From contig JAFZOJ010000134.1 in assembly GCA_017550685.1 (NCBI GenBank), forward strand, positions 1 to 64,000: a stretch of DNA of 64,000 bases, written 5' to 3'. The stretch comes from Treponema sp. (GTDB lineage Bacteria > Spirochaetota > Spirochaetia > Treponematales > Treponemataceae). A program made the translations under genes and the position numbers. This document shows positions 41,475 to 50,121 of the stretch, piece after piece. The notes beneath the pieces are model-generated. The model was not told the origin of the DNA. It saw only the letters and a list, made by a program, of their open reading frames with translations, and searched no databases. The first letter of the stretch is position 1; each line of letters starts with the position of its first letter.

Positions 41475-42275
41475 ATGAAAGCCCTTATCATTTCGGAAGA
41501 CCAGAAGGTTTGCGATACTCTTAATGAAACTCTTGTAGATGCAGGTTATGATACAATAATCTACAAATGGCTTTTAAAGGCCCTTGATAATATTGAAGAA
41601 ATTCATCCTGACTGCATTGTAGTAAGCTCTTCTGAATATCCGCGTCACTGGAAAACACTGGTACAGTTTGTAAAGAGCGGTATTGGTGGAGATAATGTAG
41701 ACATTTATCTTTATGAACCAAATCCTATGTCTGACGAAGATGAGGAAAAAGCACGCATTCTAGGTATTACAGATTATTTTACTACCCTTGAAAAATCTGA
41801 ACTGCAGAAAATATTTAAGAAGGTGCAAGCAGAACCTGTTGCCAAGCCTGAACCGGTTGCAGAACCTGAACCAGTAGTCGAGCCGGAGTCTGTTGTTGAA
41901 CCTGCCCCTTATATTGAACCGGATCCGGAACCTGTTCCTGAGCCTGATTTTATTCCGGAACCAATCATCGAAGAAGATCCTGTTTCCGAAGCTTCTTCAA
42001 TTCCAAACAGCGGACATTTTATGTTCACTCACCCTGTAAGCAAAAAGTTTGTAACCGGTAAATATTTTGATTTCAACGGTAAGACAATGTCTTGCCAGGT
42101 TCAGAACTTGAAAGATATTGAAGACATTAACAAAAACAGCAAGATTACCTGCTTTACATTCTTTGACAGCGAATATTCTCACAGCGCAAAAGTAAATGTA
42201 AAAGATGTTCTGAATATTTCTTCTGATAATAAAATTCTTGTAATAGAAACGGTAGAGATTTATGAGAAGGTCTAA
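41475..42275 (+). CDS. Receiver-like protein with Pro-Glu repeat linker
   Basis: Residues 1-115 resemble a response-regulator receiver (MKALIISEDQKVCDTLNETL), but the phosphate-accepting aspartate position is serine (DCIVVSSSEYP), so it is probably not phosphorylated. A linker of about 50 residues follows, rich in PEP, PEPV and EPVV repeats. A C-terminal domain (about residues 180-266) with GKYFDFNGKTMSCQVQNLKDI is beta-rich and may be a PilZ-like or other ligand domain, which I cannot confirm. The stop overlaps the start of the next gene by 14 bases. Confidence 0.65.
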   Translation: MKALIISEDQKVCDTLNETLVDAGYDTIIYKWLLKALDNIEEIHPDCIVVSSSEYPRHWKTLVQFVKSGIGGDNVDIYLYEPNPMSDEDEEKARILGITDYFTTLEKSELQKIFKKVQAEPVAKPEPVAEPEPVVEPESVVEPAPYIEPDPEPVPEPDFIPEPIIEEDPVSEASSIPNSGHFMFTHPVSKKFVTGKYFDFNGKTMSCQVQNLKDIEDINKNSKITCFTFFDSEYSHSAKVNVKDVLNISSDNKILVIETVEIYEKV

Positions 42276-42585
42276 AAAGGCAAAATTCTTTTGTGAATTC
42301 TGCGGAAACGAAGTAAAACAAAACGACAAGGTATGCCAGTACTGCGGTAAATTTTTTGCTTCTGTACGCTGCCCTAACTGCGGTAAAACAGGAAGAACAG
42401 AAGAATTTACACATGGATGCCCTGCCTGCGGATATGCAGTTCACGGCTCTCATTACGGTACAAAACGAAAATTAGGACTTTCTTCACGCAACAAAAATTA
42501 TGACGGCAGCCTGCCCGCCTGGATTTATATAGCAGTTATAGCAGTTTTAATCGCCTGTGTGATTGGATTGTATAGCTGCTTATGA
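42262..42585 (+). CDS. Double zinc-ribbon membrane protein
   Basis: The 107-residue protein has two zinc ribbons in series (FCEFCGNEV to CQYCGKFF, then CPNCGKTGRTEEF to CPACGYAV), a basic middle and one C-terminal membrane helix (about residues 88-105). It is likely a tail-anchored cytoplasmic metal-binding adaptor. Translation is coupled to the upstream gene. The tRNA-Leu gene begins 41 bases after its stop. Confidence 0.7.
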   Translation: MRRSKKAKFFCEFCGNEVKQNDKVCQYCGKFFASVRCPNCGKTGRTEEFTHGCPACGYAVHGSHYGTKRKLGLSSRNKNYDGSLPAWIYIAVIAVLIACVIGLYSCL

Positions 42586-42626
42586 TTTGACTAAGAAACC
42601 GATTTTTGATATATTACAGATATTAA

Positions 42627-42710
42627 GCCCGGGTGGCGGAATTGGTAGACGCGCTTGGTTCAGGTCCAAGTGTCCTTACGGTCATAGGAGTTCAAGTCTC
42701 CTCTCGGGTA
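42627..42710 (+). tRNA. tRNA-Leu (anticodon CAG)
   Basis: A class II tRNA with a long variable arm. The acceptor GCCCGGG pairs with CTCGGGT (two G-T wobbles), the anticodon stem CTTGG/CCAAG encloses TTCAGGT giving CAG, and the T arm AGGAG/CTCCT has a TTCAAGT loop. CCA is not encoded. Its 3' half is overlapped on the other strand by the pseudouridine synthase reading frame. Confidence 0.93.
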
Positions 42711-43397
42711 CTCAAATTGAATTTTTTCGGCACAGAATTGCATAGGTTCTGTGCTTTCGTTTTTAACGGCCGGATTATAAAGCTTGTCGCCAAGGACCGG
42801 AAGTCCGCACCACGCAAGATGACAGCGTACCTGATGTCTGTAGCCGTTTACAATCTGACATTCTACAACTGCAGTGTTTTTTGATTTATCAATTGATTTT
42901 ATAAAAACTTCTGTGGTGTAAATTACCTTTTTTTCAACTTTAGATAGAGCGGTTTTGTTTGCATCAAGCGGAACAGGACGAACTTCTTTTCTGCCGGGAC
43001 CATATGGCCTGAAGTATGATTTGAGTGTGATGTGCAGGCCTTCTTCAAATTCAGATTCGTTATCGCGAGACGAGCGAAGAAATCCACATTTTGCCAGATA
43101 GGTCTTAATTATCCTTCCCTCTTTCTGTTCCTGCTGCAAAAAATCATAGCATTCCTGTGTAGCGGCAATTATCATAAGTCCACTTGTTGCTGTGTCCAGA
43201 CGATGCAGTAATCCGTGTTCTATGGGCTTTTTTCCCTGGACTTTAAGCAGCTGTGGAAAAAGTTGGGCGGCCTGAGAAAAGGCATTTTTGGTATCCTGTT
43301 CGTTTAATGGTGCCGAAGGAAGACCTGCAGGTTTATCAATAATCACAAAGGGCTTTTGAGAATCCGATGCTTTAACAATTTTAATCTGGCTTATCAT
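42660..43397 (-). CDS. RluA-family pseudouridine synthase, C-terminus antisense to tRNA-Leu
   Basis: The 245-residue protein has the catalytic motif GLLHRLDTATSGLMIIA (aspartate at about residue 68) and the closing VNGYRHQVRCHLAWCGLPVLGDKLY. It lacks an S4 domain, unlike its neighbour. It would isomerise uridines in tRNA or rRNA; the site is unknown. The last 17 residues (from EYPRGDLNSYDRK on) are encoded by the complement of tRNA-Leu and the stop codon falls in its anticodon region, so they are not family sequence. It overlaps the upstream synthase gene by ATGA. Confidence 0.82.
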   Translation of the reverse strand: MISQIKIVKASDSQKPFVIIDKPAGLPSAPLNEQDTKNAFSQAAQLFPQLLKVQGKKPIEHGLLHRLDTATSGLMIIAATQECYDFLQQEQKEGRIIKTYLAKCGFLRSSRDNESEFEEGLHITLKSYFRPYGPGRKEVRPVPLDANKTALSKVEKKVIYTTEVFIKSIDKSKNTAVVECQIVNGYRHQVRCHLAWCGLPVLGDKLYNPAVKNESTEPMQFCAEKIQFEYPRGDLNSYDRKDTWT

Positions 43398-44365
43398 GGT
43401 ATAAGACTCTTTTTGTTAAATTTGTGCTTGAGCTGTTTTTCCATTTTGAGGAAGCGCTCCGGAGTTTTTGTTACAAAACGGGTTGGAGTTTTTTGTCCCG
43501 GGAGCTTTATTTCTAAAAGCTTTGAATGAAGCATAAGCGTTGCATCCGGGAACTGCGGATCTGGTTTATTATAAATGCCGTCGCCTACTATCGGGCATCC
43601 AAGATATTTCATATGTACGCGGATCTGGTGTGTGCGGCCGGTCTTTAATCTTACGCGGACCAAAGTATAGTTACCGTAAGAAGCAATACAGTGGTATATG
43701 GTTCTTGCATATTTTCCTTCGTCGGTATCTGTTACAGCCTTAAATCTTTTGCGGTTTTTTGGATCGCGAATAATCTGTGTGCGTATGTCTCCGGCTGCAG
43801 CTGGCGGACGGCCTTTTACAATGAGTATATATTCTTTTTTTATTGATTTGGTTTTAAATTGATTTATGAGCCATTCTTCTGTGTCCCGGTTTTTAGCTGT
43901 AATGATAATGCCTGAGGTTTCTTTATCAAGACGGTGAACTATGCCGGGGCGGCGTCTCATAAGAATCTGTTCATCACTGCCTTCTTTGAGCATCTGTATG
44001 GAGTGCTTTCCCCAGTGAAAAAGCAGAGCATTTACCAATGTGCCGCTCCAGTTTCCGCAGGCAGGATGTGTTACCATTCCCTGCTTTTTATTAACCACAG
44101 TAACATTTTCATCTTCGTAAAGTATATCAAGTGGAATATCCTGTGGTTCTATATCATCAGGAATATTGTCTTCCCATTCAATGTCTATTACATCTCCGGC
44201 CTTTACCTTTTGAGAAAGCTTGCTTTTTTTTCCGTTGATAAGAATTTCTGTAACACCGCTTTTAAGCTTGGAGCGGTTCATTCCCTGTGGTATTGATGCA
44301 ACATATTTATCGAGTCGTTCATTTTTGGTGTATTCTAAAGGAACTTTTACAGAAAAATAAGGCAT
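43394..44365 (-). CDS. RluD-type 23S rRNA pseudouridine synthase
   Basis: The 323-residue protein has an N-terminal S4 RNA-binding domain (NERLDKYVASIPQGMNRS), then the synthase domain with VVNKKQGMVTHPACGNWSGT, the catalytic RPGIVHRLDKETSGIIITAK (about residue 145) and RLKTGRTHQIRVHMKYLGCPIVGD near 240. This order fits RluD/RluC enzymes that modify the large subunit. It is translationally coupled to the second synthase downstream and three bases after a small membrane gene. Confidence 0.88.
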   Translation of the reverse strand: MPYFSVKVPLEYTKNERLDKYVASIPQGMNRSKLKSGVTEILINGKKSKLSQKVKAGDVIDIEWEDNIPDDIEPQDIPLDILYEDENVTVVNKKQGMVTHPACGNWSGTLVNALLFHWGKHSIQMLKEGSDEQILMRRRPGIVHRLDKETSGIIITAKNRDTEEWLINQFKTKSIKKEYILIVKGRPPAAAGDIRTQIIRDPKNRKRFKAVTDTDEGKYARTIYHCIASYGNYTLVRVRLKTGRTHQIRVHMKYLGCPIVGDGIYNKPDPQFPDATLMLHSKLLEIKLPGQKTPTRFVTKTPERFLKMEKQLKHKFNKKSLIP

Positions 44366-44368
44366 TGT

Positions 44369-44839
44369 TTATTCCGTGTCTGTCTCCGTTTTTTGAGGCA
44401 GTTCAATTTTTGTAGCTTCAGGATCTTCCTTTATGGAAATGCCTGTATTTTCCTGTCTGGTTTTAGCAAGAGTTCTGTTTCGTTTTACAAGACGGATAAT
44501 ATAATCGCTTAGTCCTATGCCCGCACTTACGCACAAAGAAGTAATGATTATGCTTTTCATTTCTTCAGGCTTATAGTCTGCGGTTGCCAGAGGATTAAAA
44601 GTGTCTGATTTATGAGTAAAGAATTTATAGCCGTTGTAGACAATTGCTGCGTCCATTGTAACAAATGGCATGGAGCCTAAGGTTATAATTTCAAAGCGTC
44701 GTAAATCGTGAAGAAACTGTGGAAACTCTTCCTGAGTATAAGGTGCCGGTGTTGTGTCAGTTGTTTCGCCAAAAAGCTTAAGGTTAAAGATGAGGAGAAA
44801 AAGAATGAATATTGCAGTTTTAGTTCTGATGTGATTCAT
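44369..44839 (-). CDS. Hypothetical membrane protein
   Basis: The 156-residue protein begins with a signal peptide or anchor (residues 8-24), then a short exported domain with EEFPQFLHDLRRFEIITLGSMPF and a second membrane segment (about 95-113), and ends in a polar tail. Similar genes sit in this position in other treponemes as far as I recall, but I recognise no function. It lies three bases from yggS and rluD. Confidence 0.65.
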   Translation of the reverse strand: MNHIRTKTAIFILFLLIFNLKLFGETTDTTPAPYTQEEFPQFLHDLRRFEIITLGSMPFVTMDAAIVYNGYKFFTHKSDTFNPLATADYKPEEMKSIIITSLCVSAGIGLSDYIIRLVKRNRTLAKTRQENTGISIKEDPEATKIELPQKTETDTE

Positions 44840-44842
44840 ATT

Positions 44843-45562
44843 CTAATAATCCCTCTGTCCAAAAATTGCAGTACCTATTCTAACAAGTGTTGAACCTTCT
44901 TCGATTGCAATTTCATAATCGCCCGACATTCCCATGGAAAGCTCGGATAAATCAAACTGAGGATATTTTTCCTGCATCTGTTGTGCAATTGTTCTTAGCG
45001 TAACAAAAGATTTTCTGATAATGTCTTTGTCTTCTACAAAAGGCGCCATTGTCATAAAGCCGGCCGGTATTATATGAGCGTACTTTCCCTGTTTGAAATT
45101 TTCCAGAGCCTGTGTAAGCTCCTGCATATCTGTAAAGCCTGATTTAGATTCTTCGCCGGTGTGATATTCAAATAAGATTTTTATTGTTTTATTAAGACGC
45201 TGACATTGCTTTTCAATTTCATCTAAGAGCGGAATCCTGTCTACAGATTCAATACACTTTGCAATTTCTACTGCATGGCGTACTTTATTTGTCTGTAACT
45301 GCCCTATCATGTGCAGCTCTATATCTGGATTGTTCTTTATCAATTCAGGGAATTTGGAACAGGCTTCCTGAACACGGTTTTCTCCAAACAGCAGCTGCTG
45401 TGCTTCTATGGCTTTTAAAACAGCCTGATCAGGATGAAACTTACTTACTGCCATCAGCTTTACAGAACCTTGTGGCCTGCCCGCCTTTTGTTCTGCTTCC
45501 CTTATCTGCATTCTTACTTTTTTGAGGTTTTCACAAACATTTTCATAATTACCGTTATTCAT
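44843..45562 (-). CDS. yggS: YggS/PLPBP-family PLP-binding protein
   Basis: The 239-residue protein has the family signature VKLMAVSKFHPDQAVLKAI, where the PLP lysine is SK (about residue 42), then FGENRVQEA, HMIGQLQTNKVRH, LFEYHTGEESKSGF and the ending LSMGMSGDYEIAIEEGSTLVRIG. It is an alanine racemase-like barrel without racemase activity that keeps PLP homeostasis. It is 11 bases after rsmA in one operon. Confidence 0.93.
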   Translation of the reverse strand: MNNGNYENVCENLKKVRMQIREAEQKAGRPQGSVKLMAVSKFHPDQAVLKAIEAQQLLFGENRVQEACSKFPELIKNNPDIELHMIGQLQTNKVRHAVEIAKCIESVDRIPLLDEIEKQCQRLNKTIKILFEYHTGEESKSGFTDMQELTQALENFKQGKYAHIIPAGFMTMAPFVEDKDIIRKSFVTLRTIAQQMQEKYPQFDLSELSMGMSGDYEIAIEEGSTLVRIGTAIFGQRDY

Positions 45563-45573
45563 AAATACCTTCG

Positions 45574-46443
45574 TTATAAACTCTTAAGATTGCAGATAAC
45601 ATCCGAAAGCGTGAGCATCTGTTTTATTGTCAAAACTTCTGCCCTGAGCATAGGATTAATCTGTGCATTTTCAAGGCTTTTTTCTACAAGCTGGTTGTCA
45701 CATAAAAAGCCCTGTAAGTTATTCCTTACAGTTTTTCTTCTGGAAGAAAACAACGCTCTCTGCATTTTTATAAAGTGCTGTGGATTTGTACAGCACGGAA
45801 AGTCCTGTTTTTTTACAAACAATACAGCACGCGAATCTACATTTGGTTTAGGCCAGAAATTGGAGCCTGATAAATCCATCAAAGGTTTTACATCATAAGC
45901 CCATTTGCACAAAACAGAAAGCGAAGAATACTGATCATCACCTTCTTTGGCACACATTCGTACGGCAACTTCCTTTTGAACCGTAAATACACAGCGCTCA
46001 AAACGAACTCCCTTTTCTATGGTGTCTGCAATAATTGTGGCTGCAATATTGTAAGGAAGATTTCCAAAAAATCTGTCTGGAATATTTGTACCGTTATGTA
46101 TCTGATTAAACCAGGTTTTTAAAACATCACCCTGTATGATTCTGAACTTATCTTTTTGTGAATAATCTTCAAAAAAATTACTGATTAAAGAAGCAAAGCC
46201 TCTGTCAATTTCAAAAACTGTAAGGTCGGCACCCTTTTGCAAAATAAGATCTGTCATGGAACCAAGGCCGGGACCGACTTCCCAGACAGTTGTTTTATCA
46301 TCAACCTGGAGTGCATCAACAAGCTTTTCTCTGGCAGCCTGATTGATTAAAAAATTCTGTCCGAATTTTTTCTGCATGGAAAATCCATTTTGTTCGAGAA
46401 TTGCTTTTAACTGTGCAGGCGAATTATAGTCAGGATGTTTCAA
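45574..46443 (-). CDS. rsmA: 16S rRNA dimethyladenosine transferase
   Basis: The 289-residue protein dimethylates two adjacent adenosines near the 3' end of 16S rRNA. It has FGQNFLINQAAREKLVDAL, the SAM-binding VWEVGPGLGSMTDLI (about residue 55), NLPYNIAATIIADTI (the catalytic NLPY motif, about 125) and the KwaydVKPLMDLSGSNFWPKPNVDS region. The start overlaps the comEC-like stop by ATGA. Confidence 0.95.
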   Translation of the reverse strand: MKHPDYNSPAQLKAILEQNGFSMQKKFGQNFLINQAAREKLVDALQVDDKTTVWEVGPGLGSMTDLILQKGADLTVFEIDRGFASLISNFFEDYSQKDKFRIIQGDVLKTWFNQIHNGTNIPDRFFGNLPYNIAATIIADTIEKGVRFERCVFTVQKEVAVRMCAKEGDDQYSSLSVLCKWAYDVKPLMDLSGSNFWPKPNVDSRAVLFVKKQDFPCCTNPQHFIKMQRALFSSRRKTVRNNLQGFLCDNQLVEKSLENAQINPMLRAEVLTIKQMLTLSDVICNLKSL

Positions 46444-47720
46444 ATGATTCTCCAGATTACTGCTTTTGAAAATATCTTTACAAGAAACTTAATGACAGTA
46501 TACAGCAAATTAACAAAAAATCCACTAGGTGTGGCAAGAATTGGAAATATAAGGCACAGAAGGATAAGAGCCAGCCCGCCATAAATGAATATGGTAATAA
46601 CCGGGGATACTACTGTGGTTGCAATAATACCTATGGGTGAAAAGCTGTTGAACATGTATAAAGAAACCGGTGCTGTAAAAACCTGTGCACCTGTGGAAGA
46701 ACCAAGCGAGTTTGCAAAATACGACGGTATGAATTTGAGATAAATCCTGCGGAAAAATACATTTGTAAGCAGAATGCCCGCAAGCGCGGTGTAAGACAGT
46801 ATAAAGCCAGCTGAATAAATGTCAGAAGGAGAAATAATTGTCTGGCATAAAAAGCTGAACGCTAAAATCAAAACCATGTCGGGTTTTTCCACATTGGCAA
46901 GGCTTGCAATTATTGTTAAAAGGCTGCAGATAAAAGCGCGGAACAAAGACGGAGAAAGTCCTGCAAACCACACAAATAAAACAAGAGCAATCACTCTGAT
47001 TATAAAAGAAAGCTTTCGTTTTTTGATTTTGCGCCCTGCAAACATTGCAATACCTGAGAACATGGAAAGATGCATACCGGACAGCGCCAGGATATGAGAC
47101 AAACCCGCATTTCTGAAACATAAGGAAACTTCTGAAGATGTATACTCTTTTGCACCACATAACAGTGCCAGCAGTAAACCACCAGCTTCTCCCCAGGAAT
47201 ACATAAGCCTTTTAAATTGCAGCCGGCATAAAGCACGCAGACGGTCAAATCTTCCGTAAAAGTTATCGGGAAAATCACTTCCGGTGCATTCGTAAATATA
47301 AAATTTATCTGCACTAGAATTAAACCTCCCCTTTACACTGTAGTTTCCGCCGGCTTCCCAGAGAAAAGCCTTACCGTTATTCAAAGATATGCTTTTGGAA
47401 TAAAGCTTTCCCGGGTAAAATGCTTCTACCAGCTCGCTTGGAATAAGAACCTGCACATCACCGTAAGCTGTGGATGTTACCGCCTGTCCCTGATAAATCC
47501 CCTTAAGATTAAAAACCCTCATTCGCGAACTGTAATATTTTCCGTCCCCATATTTGGCAGGACTGCTTATGAGCTGACCCGACAGAACTTCAATATTATT
47601 TTTGGGAATAAAAGAAATAAAAGGATTTCTTTGACCAACCTTTATGAGACCTGAATAAAAACAAATGATGCAGATTAATGCAGCTAAAAATACAGAACTG
47701 TTTGTATACCTCTTTACCAT
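46440..47720 (-). CDS. ComEC/Rec2-like membrane protein without MBL domain
   Basis: The 426-residue protein has an N-terminal membrane anchor, an exported DUF4131-like domain with SSRMRVFNLKGIYQGQ, and the competence domain: GEAGGLLLALLCGAKEYTSSE, then AGLSHILALSGMHLSMFSGIAMFAG. The C-terminal half is membrane helices. The metallo-beta-lactamase domain found in long ComEC is absent, so it stops short by roughly 250 residues. It may import single-stranded DNA, or do something else in an organism that lacks other competence genes here. Confidence 0.82.
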   Translation of the reverse strand: MVKRYTNSSVFLAALICIICFYSGLIKVGQRNPFISFIPKNNIEVLSGQLISSPAKYGDGKYYSSRMRVFNLKGIYQGQAVTSTAYGDVQVLIPSELVEAFYPGKLYSKSISLNNGKAFLWEAGGNYSVKGRFNSSADKFYIYECTGSDFPDNFYGRFDRLRALCRLQFKRLMYSWGEAGGLLLALLCGAKEYTSSEVSLCFRNAGLSHILALSGMHLSMFSGIAMFAGRKIKKRKLSFIIRVIALVLFVWFAGLSPSLFRAFICSLLTIIASLANVEKPDMVLILAFSFLCQTIISPSDIYSAGFILSYTALAGILLTNVFFRRIYLKFIPSYFANSLGSSTGAQVFTAPVSLYMFNSFSPIGIIATTVVSPVITIFIYGGLALILLCLIFPILATPSGFFVNLLYTVIKFLVKIFSKAVIWRII

Positions 47721-48850
47721 CTTAAGCCTGCAAGTGCCTGACGTGCGGCAGACAATACAGGTTCCGGATAGTTAAGGTATGTAACCGAAAGAAGTGAATC
47801 AAATGCCGATTTATCGCCGATAGCACCTAAAGAATTGATAACAGCAAGTACGACGTTCTGAGAAACAGAATTATTGTACTCAAGCTGCTGATTCAATTCG
47901 CCCAGGTATTTTATAAGCGGATTAACAGCATCTAATGGAGAAATATTTACAAGCGAATTAATAAGACTTACAAACTGCACTTCGGTAATCTGTCCGTTCT
48001 GGAAGGTTTTCTGAGAAGCGGCAAAGAAAGCAAGCACGCTGGCAGAAGCCCTTGTCCATTTGTGAGAATTCAAAATCTCGAGGGATTCAAACTGCAGCTC
48101 TGAAATCGGAGATTCGTTCAGGATGTTTTCTGCAATTTCGCAAAGATTGTTTGTAGTAATATTATCTGCTTTTTTTACAAGGTTAAAAATACGCTGAATG
48201 CTTGCCGGATCCTTACTGTGAATAATCTGCAAAACTTCATTCATAGAAATTGGAATAAGCTTGGTAACAGACTGTTCCAGCTCCGGTGTATAAGCAGAGT
48301 ATCTTTTATCGTTTAAATCGTTATATAAAATGCTGAAAGAAATATTATTGCCTATAAAACCAAGGGAGTTGATTACTGATTTCAGAAGACTGGAATCAGA
48401 TGAAAGAACCGATGAACCCTGCATGAATCTGTTCAGGACGTCTGTAAATGGTGCTGTATTGATATTGTCTTTGAGGGAAAGCACCTTTGACTGTACTGCA
48501 ATCTGAACGGTATTGCTGCGGGAAAATTTATCAAAGAGTTCGATAAATTTATTCATCACATTATTTCTGTCGTTATCTGACAGACTGTAAATATATTCAT
48601 TAGGAAGCGAGAGGACAGCTGCGACCGCCAGACCATCCATATCTCTGTCTGTTCCTATGATTTCATTGTTTTCAAGAACAAAATCTATAGCTTTTTGAGA
48701 AAGCCATATGCCTTCTTTACCGGAAGCTTCCCTAACTGCCGAAGTTTTATCTGCAATGCTTCCCTTGATAAACTGTTTCTTATAATCCTGAGCAAAAACA
48801 GCTGTAATGAGAATTGAAAATGCTATAAATACTGTTATCTGTTTTTTCAT
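47714..48850 (-). CDS. Exported HEAT-like repeat protein
   Basis: The ATG at 48850 is preferred, since it has AAAGG upstream and begins MKKQITVFIAFSILITAVFA, a signal peptide; the longer frame would overlap the PilZ gene. The 378-residue mature protein is all helical with repeated patterns such as INSLGFIGNNISFSILYNDL and INSLGAIGDKSAFDSLLSV, as in HEAT repeats. It should be a periplasmic scaffold. It lies between the PilZ gene and comEC in a long operon. Confidence 0.72.
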   Translation of the reverse strand: MKKQITVFIAFSILITAVFAQDYKKQFIKGSIADKTSAVREASGKEGIWLSQKAIDFVLENNEIIGTDRDMDGLAVAAVLSLPNEYIYSLSDNDRNNVMNKFIELFDKFSRSNTVQIAVQSKVLSLKDNINTAPFTDVLNRFMQGSSVLSSDSSLLKSVINSLGFIGNNISFSILYNDLNDKRYSAYTPELEQSVTKLIPISMNEVLQIIHSKDPASIQRIFNLVKKADNITTNNLCEIAENILNESPISELQFESLEILNSHKWTRASASVLAFFAASQKTFQNGQITEVQFVSLINSLVNISPLDAVNPLIKYLGELNQQLEYNNSVSQNVVLAVINSLGAIGDKSAFDSLLSVTYLNYPEPVLSAARQALAGLRW

Positions 48851-48860
48851 ATGTAAACCT

Positions 48861-50087
48861 TTACTTGTTATCGTCAAAAATGTTAATAGACGGATCTATC
48901 TGAGTTTTACCTGCAGAAGCATCAGAAGAAATTTCCGGCATTTCCGGCAAAACAGGGATATCGCCTTTATCGGTATTTCCTTCCCCGCCTTCTGCTGTGT
49001 TTATGGCTGCATCAATATCTGTAGCGGCATCACCTGTTTCTGCAGATTCCTGTTCATCTGTATCTGTAAGCTGAAGTGCTTCGTAAACTTCCTTTTCTCT
49101 TTCTGGGAGCATGTTGTATACATAGCTTAAAACTTCGTTCTTCATTGCCGGTTCAAGATGTATACATTCAAAATGCAGCAATGACTGATTAGAAGCCTCG
49201 TTATATTCAACAGTTCGTACAACACCAAACATAATGATGAGCATGTTCTGTATATTAAACTGAAGCTTAATCTGTACGTTTGGAACTCCCTTTCCGCCGA
49301 TACGGATCATTGCTCCTGCTTCCGAAATATCTTCAATAAGACATTTATAACCGTTCTGGGTTTCTACGGCATTGTAGTCAATTTCTTCATTTTTAATGAT
49401 ATAGAGATTTGCTTTGATTTCGCATTTAGCACGTACTGCCTTTCTTTTCTGGGTGCGGATGAGGTTTGATGAATGCTTTAACGAAATTGAAGATTCACCT
49501 ACAAAAAGACCGTGTCCTGTAACTGTGGTATCAAATACGTAGCGGGCATCTGCCTTGCGCCAAAGGTATACGTTTATAAACTTGCCGTCCCACTGCTCTG
49601 CCGGAATTGGAATCATATCCTTTTGTCTAGGAACTGATATGATGATTTCCTTTCCGTTATTAAGGATTTTAGAAGAAAAAACACCTTTGCCAGGAAGAAT
49701 AATTCTGAGCTTCTGACCTTTTTCCAGATACATTGTAGATTCAAGACCTTTTTTACTGTCTGTTTCGTTCTGGAGCTTGGTTCTGTAATTAAAAAGCTTG
49801 GTTATAAGAGCCTGAGTTTTTGGATCTGTTTCTGTTCCGTTGGCTGCAGCCTGAGATGTAATCTGGGACATACACTTAGTCAGCGACGGCATGGACCAGA
49901 AAAGTGCCTTAGGATAATCAAGGTCACACATTTCGGCAACATTCCAAAGAAGATTTAAATCAGAAAATGAAAATTTGGCATCCAATCCTGTAATATAAAA
50001 TTCAATTTTCTGCTTGAAAACAGAATACAGGCCTGCAAGTGCAAGAAGAATACCAACTGCTATTATAATTCCTACTAAAATGTACAC
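48861..50087 (-). CDS. PilZ-domain membrane protein
   Basis: The start is placed at GTG 50087, with GAGGGA upstream, because the longer frame crosses the divergent promoter. The 408-residue protein has one membrane helix at its start, then a cytoplasmic region, and a PilZ domain (about residues 235-350) with the c-di-GMP motif RTQKRKAVRAKCE and later ISEAGAMIRIGG matching (D/N)xSxxG. It therefore likely senses cyclic di-GMP made by the GGDEF protein. The C-terminal 60 residues are acidic. It resembles the YcgR/motility PilZ proteins of spirochaetes. Confidence 0.78.
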   Translation of the reverse strand: MYILVGIIIAVGILLALAGLYSVFKQKIEFYITGLDAKFSFSDLNLLWNVAEMCDLDYPKALFWSMPSLTKCMSQITSQAAANGTETDPKTQALITKLFNYRTKLQNETDSKKGLESTMYLEKGQKLRIILPGKGVFSSKILNNGKEIIISVPRQKDMIPIPAEQWDGKFINVYLWRKADARYVFDTTVTGHGLFVGESSISLKHSSNLIRTQKRKAVRAKCEIKANLYIIKNEEIDYNAVETQNGYKCLIEDISEAGAMIRIGGKGVPNVQIKLQFNIQNMLIIMFGVVRTVEYNEASNQSLLHFECIHLEPAMKNEVLSYVYNMLPEREKEVYEALQLTDTDEQESAETGDAATDIDAAINTAEGGEGNTDKGDIPVLPEMPEISSDASAGKTQIDPSINIFDDNK

Positions 50088-50105
50088 AAATCCCTCTATA
50101 TTGTA

Positions 50106-50111
50106 TATAAT
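50106..50111 (+). promoter_or_regulatory. -10 box of the CPBP protease gene
   Basis: TATAAT at 50106-50111 with TACACA 17 bases upstream (50083-50088). The ATG at 50122 is ten bases after the box and lacks a ribosome binding site, giving a leader of about four bases. Confidence 0.5.
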
Positions 50112-50121
50112 AGTATAACAC

